A stretch of 6,572 bases of DNA. Origin: SIG350 sp964520895 (GTDB taxonomy: Bacteria; Bacillota; Clostridia; TANB77; SIG350). Below the pieces are notes generated by a model. That model was not told the DNA's origin. It did not search any database and saw only the letters and a program-made list of their open reading frames with translations. The stretch is from the NCBI GenBank assembly GCA_964520895.1, contig CAZFOR010000058.1:1-6572 (forward strand), given 5' to 3'. Below are positions 1-5,100 of the stretch, piece by piece (positions within the stretch are counted from its first letter, which is position 1; every line of letters starts with the position of its first letter). A program made the translations under genes and the position numbers.

Positions 1-212
1 AGAAGATACTAGATGATAATACAAGAATGTATGGAGCAAAAAAAGAAGGAATAGAAATAGGAATGCAAAAAGGAATAGAGAAAGGAATGAAGAAAGGGAA
101 AGAAGAAATAAAATATAATATTGCTAGAAAATTGTTGTTATTACATTTTGATATAAAAGATATAGCAAAGATAACAGGATTAAGTGAAAATAAAATTAAA
201 GGTATAAAATAA
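1..212 (+). CDS. Rpn family recombination-promoting nuclease / putative PD-(D/E)XK transposase, C-terminal fragment
   Basis: The reading frame is open from base 3 to the TAA at 210-212, so the gene runs in from the left edge and only about the last 69 residues are seen. The ATG at 27 is an internal Met. The visible part has a Gly/Lys/Glu-rich segment of five 4-residue units (KEGI, EIGM, QKGI, EKGM, KKGK), then a helical segment and a short HTH-like end (DIKDIAKITGLSENKIKGIK). This combination of a charged G-x-x-x-G linker and an 'IAKITGLSxxxI' end is typical of the C-terminus of Rpn/YhgA-like proteins and the related PD-(D/E)XK transposase family, which are often multicopy in gut Clostridia. 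The nuclease domain lies outside the window, so activity and intactness cannot be judged. The gene converges on rlmH and shares the hairpin at 213-244. The family call rests on the tail pattern only. Confidence 0.72.
   Translation, partial: KILDDNTRMYGAKKEGIEIGMQKGIEKGMKKGKEEIKYNIARKLLLLHFDIKDIAKITGLSENKIKGIK
42..101 (+). repeat. Five 12-bp (4-aa) imperfect coding repeats in the Rpn-type tail
   Basis: Codons 42-101 encode KEGI-EIGM-QKGI-EKGM-KKGK, five units of four residues with Gly at position 3 of each. At the DNA level this is a nearly all-purine strand with recurrent 'aaaggaat' words. Such linkers vary in unit number between members of the family. They can expand or contract by slippage, which is an inference here. 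Confidence 0.7.
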
Positions 213-244
213 AACCGTACTAATGTTAGTCACATAATACGGTT
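205..244 (-). terminator. Rho-independent terminator for the rlmH end of the minus-strand operon
   Basis: A perfect 7-bp inverted repeat, AACCGTA (213-219) and TACGGTT (238-244), has an 18-nt loop that itself contains ACTAA/TTAGT. Read on the minus strand, the hairpin comes 11 nt after the rlmH stop and is followed by a T-rich run (TTATTTTAT). On the plus strand the downstream sequence is only weakly T-rich, so it would be a poorer terminator for the Rpn-type gene. It sits between two converging genes and may serve both. Confidence 0.72.
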
Positions 245-255
245 AATAAACATAA

Positions 256-735
256 TTATTTATGATAAGTTTCATTATTATTAATTTTAAAGCATCTATA
301 TATTTGTTCAAGTAATATTAATCTAAATAATTGATGTGGAAAAGTAAGTTTTGAAAATGAAAGACTAAAGTTACAATTTTTAACAAATTCTCTATCTAAT
401 CCTAAACTCCCACCGATTATAAAAGTAATAGTGCTATATCCATTTACGCAAATATCAGAAATCTTATTTGCAAATTCATCAGAAGATAAAGTGTTACCTT
501 TTATATCTAAACAAATTGTATAATCTTTTGAATTGATGTTTTTTTGTATATCAATAGATTCAAGTTTCTTTATATTATCAATTTCGGAAAGTGATGCATT
601 ATCTGGAATTTGTTTATCTGATAGCTCAATTATATTTAAATTACAATATTTTGATATTCGTTTTGAATATTCATTTATTCCACTTACTAGGTAATTTTCT
701 TTTAATTTACCTACACATATTATTTTAATATTCAC
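256..735 (-). CDS. rlmH: 23S rRNA (pseudouridine-1915-N3)-methyltransferase RlmH
   Basis: RlmH is a small SPOUT-class enzyme that uses S-adenosylmethionine to methylate N3 of pseudouridine 1915 in helix 69 of 23S rRNA, on assembled 70S ribosomes in the cytoplasm. The 159-residue length is typical of the family. Visible signatures are the N-terminal IKIICVGKLKE (3-13), the knot SAM-binding loop IIGGSLGLD (106-114), the LTFPHQLFRLILLEQIYR block (130-147) and the C-terminal YHK (157-159). The start is GTG (735-733), supported by GGAG at 746-743 with 7-nt spacing. An ATG two bases upstream is out of frame and runs straight into TGA. The stop of walJ lies one base before this GTG, so the gene is probably translated by coupling to walJ as the last gene of the murA-walJ-rlmH unit. 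Confidence 0.95.
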   Translation of the reverse strand: MNIKIICVGKLKENYLVSGINEYSKRISKYCNLNIIELSDKQIPDNASLSEIDNIKKLESIDIQKNINSKDYTICLDIKGNTLSSDEFANKISDICVNGYSTITFIIGGSLGLDREFVKNCNFSLSFSKLTFPHQLFRLILLEQIYRCFKINNNETYHK

Positions 736-736
736 A

Positions 737-1531
737 TTATTTCTCCAAACAAATTAAATTTGACAAGCAATCTCTTGAGGCAACTTGTATATCAATATCA
801 TTAAGATTTATATTATCATCTAATAAAAAATTTTCAACTGTTTTTAATGCCAATTCAGGGAAATTATTTTCTTTGCTTAAATGTCCTAACATAAAAGAAT
901 TTGTTTTATGTTTAGCCAAATCAGATATAATCTCAGCACATTGAATATTAGATAAATGACCTGAGTCACTATTAATTCTTCTTTTTAATTCATATGGATA
1001 TTTACCCAAGCTTAACATATTTAAATCATAATTAGATTCAATAAATGTAAAGTTGCTGTTTGAAATTGAATTTTTAATAGTATCTGTCACGTGACCTAAA
1101 TCAGTTGCAATTGATATTTTTGAATTGTTTTTAAATATATTATATCCATAGCAATTTGCACTATCATGTGGCGTTTCAAATGCTTTTATTTTTAAATCAT
1201 TAATTTTAAAACTTGATGTAGTGTCAATAATATTAATAAGAGTATTATCAATACCCTCATACATCTTATTTATTTCGTTTAAAGTTTCTTGATTTACATA
1301 TATCGGAATTGAATATTTTTTAGTAATAGTTTTTAAAGATTTACAATGATCACTATGTTCATGTGTTATTAAAATAGCATTAATGTCATCTAATGATAAA
1401 CCTATTTTAAATAATTCTGTATTAATTTTTTTCATACTAATACCAACATCTATTAATAGCTTTGTATTGTTTGATTCTACAAATAAACAATTTCCAGCGC
1501 TACTACTACTTATACTGTAAAAATTAAACAT
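737..1531 (-). CDS. walJ: MBL-fold metallo-hydrolase, WalJ/YycJ family
   Basis: This is a 264-residue cytoplasmic metallo-beta-lactamase-fold protein. Its metal-binding motif HEHSDH (H57, H59, D61, H62) is complete and is followed by H122 (TPHDSANCYGY), D144 (ATDLGH) and the late GHLSKEN histidine H217. An extra GHLSN (H192) is also typical of WalJ/YycJ. The N-terminal SISSSSAGNC matches the family's SxSSGN opening. Family members are DNA nuclease-like proteins, with 5'-3' exonuclease activity and mismatch-repair links reported for Bacillus YycJ; the biological role is less settled. No signal peptide is visible. The ATG at 1531 has AGGTG at 1547-1543 with a longish 11-nt gap. The gene is 19 nt downstream of murA and 1 nt upstream of rlmH. 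In Bacillus and Staphylococcus walJ sits in the wal (yyc) locus not far from rlmH. Here the pair survives without walRKHI in view. Confidence 0.9.
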   Translation of the reverse strand: MFNFYSISSSSAGNCLFVESNNTKLLIDVGISMKKINTELFKIGLSLDDINAILITHEHSDHCKSLKTITKKYSIPIYVNQETLNEINKMYEGIDNTLINIIDTTSSFKINDLKIKAFETPHDSANCYGYNIFKNNSKISIATDLGHVTDTIKNSISNSNFTFIESNYDLNMLSLGKYPYELKRRINSDSGHLSNIQCAEIISDLAKHKTNSFMLGHLSKENNFPELALKTVENFLLDDNINLNDIDIQVASRDCLSNLICLEK

Positions 1532-1550
1532 GTTATATATTACACCTACT

Positions 1551-2813
1551 TTATTCGTATTTTACTCTATCTATTTTTGCACCTAAAGATCTAAATTTTT
1601 CTTCAATATTTTCATATCCTCTATCAATATGATCAATATTATATATTTCAGTAGTACCATTTGCTGCACAACCTGCTATTATAAGGGCGGCGCCTGCTCT
1701 TAAGTCAGATGCATAAACAGGTGAACCTTTTAAATAATCTACTCCATTAATTATTGCTGTTTTTTCTTGAATTAAAATATCTGCGCCCATTTTTTTTAAT
1801 TCTTCTGCATATTGAAATCTTGAAGACCAGATACTTTCATTAATCATACTTGTACCTTTACATAAACATAAAGCAACAGCAGTTTGTGGTTGCATATCTG
1901 TTGGAAATCCTGGATATGGTAAAGTTTTAATTTTTACTGGAGATAATTTTTCAGCATATTCTACTCTAATTTCATCAATATTATCAGTTATTTTAACACC
2001 CATTTCTTCTAATTTTGCAGTAACAGAAGATAAATGGGCTGTAATACAATTTTTAATTAATATATTACCTTTTGTTGCAACAGCAGCCATCATAAATGTT
2101 CCAGCCTCAATTTGGTCAGGAACAATACTATATGATTTACCACCTTCTAGTTTTTCAACGCCTACTATTTTGATAGTATCTGTACCAGCACCTTTAATGC
2201 TAGCTCCCATTGTATTTAAAAAGTTTGCTAAATCAACTATGTGTGGTTCTCTTGCAGCATTTTCTATTGTTGTTGTACCTTTTGCAAGAACTGATGCAAG
2301 CATTGCATTCATTGTTGCACCAACACTTACGATATCCATATATATTGTAGTACCAATTAATTCATCTGCAAATACCCTAATATTTCCGCCTTCAATTTCT
2401 ACACTTGCACCTAATGTTTCAAATCCTTTTATATGTTGATCAATTGGTCTTGTTCCTAAATCACATCCACCAGGAAAACTTACCTGTGCATTTTTAAATC
2501 TGCTAAGTAATGCACCTAGTAAATAATAGGATGCTCTAAATTTTCTAGTAATTTCAGAAGGTGCAATAGTAGTAGTTATATTTGAAGCATCAATTTCAAC
2601 GCAGTGATCAGATATAAACTCAACTTTTGCACCTAATTGTTGTAGTATTTCACAATAAAGCCTAACATCGCTTATGTTAGGCAAATTTTCAATTTTGCAT
2701 TTCCCATTTATTAATAAAGTGGCTGGAATTATAGCAACAGCAGCATTTTTAGCTCCACTTATGCTTACTTCTCCTACTAATTTAGTACCACCATGTATAA
2801 CTAATTTTTCCAT
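1551..2813 (-). CDS. murA: UDP-N-acetylglucosamine 1-carboxyvinyltransferase (MurA, MurZ/MurAB-like)
   Basis: MurA transfers the enolpyruvyl group of phosphoenolpyruvate to UDP-GlcNAc, the first committed step of peptidoglycan synthesis in the cytoplasm. The catalytic set is intact: K22-N23 in SGAKNAA, the PEP-binding loop Cys C118 in PGGCDLGTRPIDQH (the fosfomycin target; Asp here would give resistance), and D307 in YPGFPTDMQ. Length is 420 aa, normal for the family. The start at 2813 is preferred over an in-frame ATG at 2825 because the SD GGAGG (2823-2819) overlaps the first codons of the longer form and lies 5 nt before 2813. Sequence style (GAKNAAVAIIPATLL, RASYYLLGALLSRF, SVGATMNAMLA, IEAGTFM) resembles Bacillus MurAB/MurZ more than MurAA, so a second paralogue may exist elsewhere. 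It is the first gene of the murA-walJ-rlmH unit and has its own candidate promoter. Confidence 0.97.
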   Translation of the reverse strand: MEKLVIHGGTKLVGEVSISGAKNAAVAIIPATLLINGKCKIENLPNISDVRLYCEILQQLGAKVEFISDHCVEIDASNITTTIAPSEITRKFRASYYLLGALLSRFKNAQVSFPGGCDLGTRPIDQHIKGFETLGASVEIEGGNIRVFADELIGTTIYMDIVSVGATMNAMLASVLAKGTTTIENAAREPHIVDLANFLNTMGASIKGAGTDTIKIVGVEKLEGGKSYSIVPDQIEAGTFMMAAVATKGNILIKNCITAHLSSVTAKLEEMGVKITDNIDEIRVEYAEKLSPVKIKTLPYPGFPTDMQPQTAVALCLCKGTSMINESIWSSRFQYAEELKKMGADILIQEKTAIINGVDYLKGSPVYASDLRAGAALIIAGCAANGTTEIYNIDHIDRGYENIEEKFRSLGAKIDRVKYE

Positions 2814-2839
2814 AAAAACCTCCATAATGTATTTTGTAA

Positions 2840-2872
2840 ATTATATATATCATATTTTGATTAATTTGTCTA
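2840..2872 (-). promoter_or_regulatory. Candidate sigma-A promoter for murA-walJ-rlmH
   Basis: On the minus strand, TAGACA (2872-2867; 5/6 to TTGACA) is followed after 17 nt by TATATA (2849-2844), preceded by TGA as in an extended -10. A TATAAT lies 4 nt further on but at a 21-nt spacing. It sits between the spoIIR stop and the murA ribosome binding site, so murA need not depend on spoIIR transcription. AT-rich sequence gives chance matches easily. Confidence 0.5.
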
Positions 2873-2902
2873 TATTTTGGAGAGGTTTACTAAAAATATA
2901 TA

Positions 2903-3505
2903 TCAGAAATTGTTATTTTTAATGTTTTGTATAAATTCAACTATCTTAAATTTATACGATACGTTGTTACTAATAATTTCATAAGATTCAGTAGTTAAAG
3001 AGTCTTGTAATTGCTTTTTTGAAGCATTAGAAACAGATAAATCGGTTGAACATAAATTGGGATAAAGCACACACCACCAATTTTTACCAACAGCATCACC
3101 TAAACATATTTTTAAACAATTATATTTTCCTGGTGGTAAAGAAATATCATCATACTGTTTAGTTGGAAAATATGATTTATCAATATTTATACTATAATTT
3201 AAATTATATCCATTTTCATTTAAACAATTTTTTACTACATTGCTTAAATCATTAATATTTTCATTAAAGTAACTAATTGTTTCTTCAATATTATTAAATG
3301 CTAATTGTTGTTTAGACAAATATTCTAAAACATTATCCCTAACTTTTAATTTAATATTTTGATCATATTCATTATCACTATTAGCTATAATATGTAATCT
3401 AAAAATATTATTAGATAAATCTTTACTTGCTTTTTCTGCATAACACATTAAAGAAATAATAAAAGAAAATACAATACAAAATATTATTAAAATACTTTTT
3501 TTCAT
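2903..3505 (-). CDS. spoIIR: Stage II sporulation protein R (SpoIIR)
   Basis: SpoIIR is made in the forespore, secreted into the intermembrane space, and triggers SpoIIGA to process pro-sigma-E in the mother cell. This 200-residue protein has an N-terminal hydrophobic signal or anchor (about residues 4-20, MKKSILIIF start). Family blocks follow: FRLHIIANSDNEYDQNIKLKVRDNVL (35-60), YFPTKQY (112-118), LPPGKYNCLKI (123-133) and GKNWWCVLYPNLC (140-152). These are hallmark SpoIIR sequences, and the paired Cys (145, 152) fall in the conserved block. The start chosen is the ATG at 3505, with AGGTG at 3515-3511 and a 5-nt gap; a longer frame from a TTG at 3532 lacks support. The protein continues past the conserved core with a Ser/Asn-rich tail. 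It is divergent from the unrecognised gene at 3644 and lies 89 nt upstream of the murA start. Confidence 0.94.
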   Translation of the reverse strand: MKKSILIIFCIVFSFIISLMCYAEKASKDLSNNIFRLHIIANSDNEYDQNIKLKVRDNVLEYLSKQQLAFNNIEETISYFNENINDLSNVVKNCLNENGYNLNYSINIDKSYFPTKQYDDISLPPGKYNCLKICLGDAVGKNWWCVLYPNLCSTDLSVSNASKKQLQDSLTTESYEIISNNVSYKFKIVEFIQNIKNNNF

Positions 3506-3520
3506 AACATCACCTAACAA

Positions 3521-3550
3521 AATTATTACCAAATATTACAAGTTTAATAC
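3521..3550 (-). promoter_or_regulatory. Sigma-F/G-like promoter candidate for spoIIR
   Basis: Read on the minus strand, GTATT (3550-3546; 4/5 to GYATA) is followed after 15 nt by GGTAATAATT (3530-3521), which fits the sigma-F -10 consensus GGnRAnAhTR at 9 of 10 positions. Bacillus spoIIR is sigma-F dependent, so the match is expected biologically. A problem is that the predicted start would fall near 3514, within the SD (3515-3511). A second GGTAATATTT box (3562-3553) lies at a better distance but lacks a good -35. The exact element is uncertain. Confidence 0.35.
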
Positions 3551-3566
3551 GAAAATATTACCAAAT
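3526..3566. repeat. Two direct TTACCAAAT boxes in the divergent promoter region
   Basis: TTACCAAAT occurs at 3526-3534 and 3558-3566, 32 bp apart (about three helical turns), each followed within a few bases by ATTACA. A third related word, TTACCATAT, is at 3608-3616. They might be regulator sites. On the other strand they read ATTTGGTAA and form the core of the sigma-F-like -10 boxes, so one or both functions are possible. Confidence 0.4.
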
Positions 3567-3579
3567 TATTACAAAAGTG

Positions 3580-3607
3580 TTGACAATAAAAATGTATATG
3601 GTATAAT
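3580..3607 (+). promoter_or_regulatory. Near-consensus sigma-A promoter for the 146-aa gene
   Basis: TTGACA (3580-3585) and TATAAT (3602-3607) are both perfect hexamers, separated by 16 nt. The expected transcription start near 3614 leaves a leader of about 30 nt with an AGGAGG site (3632-3637) before the ATG at 3644. A promoter this strong in front of a small gene, overlapped by a perfect palindrome, suggests repression. Confidence 0.85.
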
Positions 3608-3616
3608 TTACCATAT
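3596..3616. promoter_or_regulatory. Operator-like perfect inverted repeat over the -10 box
   Basis: The arms ATATGGTA (3596-3603) and TACCATAT (3609-3616) are perfect 8-bp reverse complements with a 5-bp centre. The site covers the -10 hexamer (3602-3607) and the expected start point. Its geometry, about two half-sites within 21 bp, suits a dimeric repressor. The right arm is also a variant (TTACCATAT) of the two TTACCAAAT boxes at 3526-3534 and 3558-3566. Confidence 0.5.
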
Positions 3617-3643
3617 CAAAATTACATACCTTAGGAGGATTTT

Positions 3644-4084
3644 ATGGAAAAAATATGCAATTTATATATAAATGATTCACACCTATCTATTACTTTAATT
3701 GAGTATATAAAAAAAGAGATTAGTAAAGGTACTAAAATAATTGTAGTTTCACAAGATGATATTAAACAAAACATTAAAAGTTTAAGCAATAAATTTAAAC
3801 AAAGTAATTTAGATGATAAAATAGATATATTAAAAGAAATAGAAGAAAGAAAAATTAAGTTTATGGATAATACATCAGTTATAATAAAAGGGGATAATGA
3901 TTTTATATTAAAAACAGAAGAAAGTTTTAATGAATTATTTAAAACAAATAATATTAATGCTAATATTATAAGCTGTTATAACATATCTGAGTCGAATAAT
4001 GTGTATGATATTACAACAAAATACAGTAAAATGTTAAATACATCTGGAATAGTTGATATTAAAAATGTAGAACAACTTATATAA
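3644..4084 (+). CDS. Hypothetical protein, 146 aa, divergent from spoIIR
   Basis: I do not recognise this protein with confidence. The ATG at 3644 has AGGAGG (3632-3637) at 6 nt, a near-consensus promoter upstream and a strong terminator downstream, so it is a real monocistronic gene. The product is small, soluble, Lys/Asn/Ile-rich, without signal peptide or membrane segment. The predicted pattern is alternating beta-alpha: LYINDSHLSITLIEYIKKEISKGTKIIVVS near the start, a charged helical middle (LDDKIDILKEIEERKIKF), and a later NANIISCYNISESNNVYDITTKYSKML segment. This order (a short strand, a helix, 'G-x-x-I-I-V-V', then a late C-Y strand plus helix) is faintly like MEDS sensory domains, which open with 'lfYe...f...gl..Ge..l.i' and end near a C-x-Y motif. 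That similarity is only an impression and should not be propagated. Isoleucine and asparagine use is heavily AT-driven, like spoIIR and rlmH. Confidence 0.85.
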   Translation: MEKICNLYINDSHLSITLIEYIKKEISKGTKIIVVSQDDIKQNIKSLSNKFKQSNLDDKIDILKEIEERKIKFMDNTSVIIKGDNDFILKTEESFNELFKTNNINANIISCYNISESNNVYDITTKYSKMLNTSGIVDIKNVEQLI

Positions 4085-4090
4085 ATTTGA

Positions 4091-4136
4091 AACAAGAGAG
4101 TTAGTTATTTAGGATAACAATTCTTTTGTTTTTTAT
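4091..4136 (+). terminator. Rho-independent terminator after the 146-aa gene
   Basis: The arms AACAAGAGAGTT (4091-4102) and AATTCTTTTGTT (4119-4130) pair over 12 bp with two G-U wobbles. The stem continues past a one-base bulge (A4103) with GTTAT/ATAAC (4104-4108, 4114-4118), leaving a TTAGG loop. A T-run (TTTTAT) follows at once. It begins 6 nt after the stop codon and insulates this gene from the next unit. Confidence 0.87.
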
Positions 4137-4168
4137 ACTTATATAAATCGTAAAATTATATAAAATAA

Positions 4169-4197
4169 TTGATATTTTCGAATATATATTATACAAT
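4169..4197 (+). promoter_or_regulatory. Sigma-A promoter candidate for the acyltransferase-like / phosphohexomutase unit
   Basis: TTGATA (4169-4174) and TACAAT (4192-4197) each match consensus at 5/6, with an optimal 17-nt spacer. The start would fall near 4204, just before the ribosome binding region (AAAGG at 4208-4212, AGGG at 4214-4217), giving a very short leader. The surrounding sequence is almost pure A/T. Confidence 0.62.
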
Positions 4198-4222
4198 AAT
4201 ATTAATTAAAGGTAGGGAAGAT

Positions 4223-5059
4223 ATGTTTGGAAATAGATTTGATGGAAAAAGAATTAAAAATATGGATCCGTTTATGAAAATAATACCGTACATAATGAAG
4301 ACGAGAACAGATTCACAGAACTTTTTTGAAGATACAGTTGAGGTAAGTAACATATCAAATTATGTAAAAAAAGTTAAAAAAGAGAAAGGTATTAATTTAT
4401 CGTACATGATTGTTATTTTATCTGCTTTAGGTAGAATATTACATGAACGACCACAAATAAACAGATTTATTATGAATAGAAGAATATACCAAAGAAAAGG
4501 TGTATATATTTCACTTGCTGTAAAAAAGCAATTAACAGATGATGGTGAAGAAACAACAATAAAATTTCCAATATATTCAACAGATACTATTTTTGATATA
4601 GAAGAAAGATTAAAAGAAAAAATAAATATAAACAAGGTTGAAGGGAATAGTAATTCAACAGATAAACTTGCAAAGTTTGTAATGTCTTTTCCTAATTTAG
4701 TTATAAAAATGATAGTTGGTTTCTTAATATTTCTAGATAACCATGATATGATGCCAAAGTCAGTTATAAAAGCATCACCATTTCATACAAGTGCATTTTT
4801 AACAAATGTTGGATCACTTGGAATTGATGCAATATATCACCATTTATATGAATTTGGAACAACTAGTATTTTTGTTGGTATGGGAAAGAAAAAAGAAAAG
4901 ATGACTGCAGATGGTATGAAAAAATATATTAATTTAAAATGTGTAACAGATGAAAGAATATGTGATGGTAAATATTATGCATCATCATTTCAACTGATGA
5001 TGAAATATATAAATAATCCTGAATTAATGGAAAAGCCATTTGAAGAAAAAAATAATTAG
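4223..5059 (+). CDS. 2-oxoacid dehydrogenase E2-like (CAT-fold) acyltransferase, stand-alone, atypical active-site motif
   Basis: This 278-residue protein resembles the catalytic domain of dihydrolipoamide acyltransferases (E2) and chloramphenicol acetyltransferase, but has no lipoyl or E1/E3-binding domain. Recognisable parts are DPFMKIIPYIM at the start, the VEVSNISNYVKKVKKEKGINLSYMIVILSALGRIL segment (39-73), LTNVGSLGIDAIYHHLYEFGTTSIFVGMG (193-221), matching the E2 'SNLG..G' and 'LGVG' strands, and DERICDG (243-249) where E2 enzymes have DHRxxDG. The catalytic His is therefore Glu (E244), while the Asp-Gly is kept. Classical acyltransfer by the His general base is thus doubtful; H188, H206 and H207 are other histidines nearby in sequence. 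The start at 4223 has AGGG at 4214-4217. A longer TTG-initiated frame from 4169 would overlap the promoter. It is co-directional with, and 41 nt upstream of, the phosphohexomutase gene. The substrate is unknown. Confidence 0.85.
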   Translation: MFGNRFDGKRIKNMDPFMKIIPYIMKTRTDSQNFFEDTVEVSNISNYVKKVKKEKGINLSYMIVILSALGRILHERPQINRFIMNRRIYQRKGVYISLAVKKQLTDDGEETTIKFPIYSTDTIFDIEERLKEKININKVEGNSNSTDKLAKFVMSFPNLVIKMIVGFLIFLDNHDMMPKSVIKASPFHTSAFLTNVGSLGIDAIYHHLYEFGTTSIFVGMGKKKEKMTADGMKKYINLKCVTDERICDGKYYASSFQLMMKYINNPELMEKPFEEKNN

Positions 5060-5100
5060 AAAAGTAACAATATATTAAATTAAAATAGGAGGTAAGTATT

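Noticed and set aside
2170..2439. Plus-strand open frame of 89 codons antisense to murA.
   Set aside because: Lies wholly within the clearly conserved murA frame, has no SD and no recognisable protein; a shadow of biased codons.
2814..2825. In-frame ATG at 2825 as a murA start giving four extra residues (MEVF).
   Set aside because: The SD GGAGG is made of those very codons and lies 5 nt before the ATG at 2813; family proteins start at MEK.
2674..2922. Plus-strand open frame of 82 codons across the murA start and promoter region.
   Set aside because: Antisense to murA, then passes through AT-rich spacer; the hydrophobic look comes from reverse-complemented codons. No SD.
3506..3532. Nine-residue N-terminal extension of SpoIIR from a TTG.
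   Set aside because: It reads through the SD and the sigma-F-like box; MKKSILIIF at 3505 is a normal signal-peptide start with a well-placed AGGTG.
3506..3643. Possible riboswitch or structured leader in the divergent region.
   Set aside because: The expected leader of the plus-strand gene is only about 30 nt and the repeats look like protein sites or promoter elements; no aptamer-like structure seen.
4169..4222. 18-residue extension of the E2-like protein from a TTG.
   Set aside because: It overlaps the likely -35/-10 elements and has no SD; the ATG at 4223 has a suitable AGGG.
4360..4635. Minus-strand open frame of 91 codons rich in Phe/Ile/Ser.
   Set aside because: Antisense shadow of the Lys/Glu-rich stretch of the E2-like gene; no SD or promoter.
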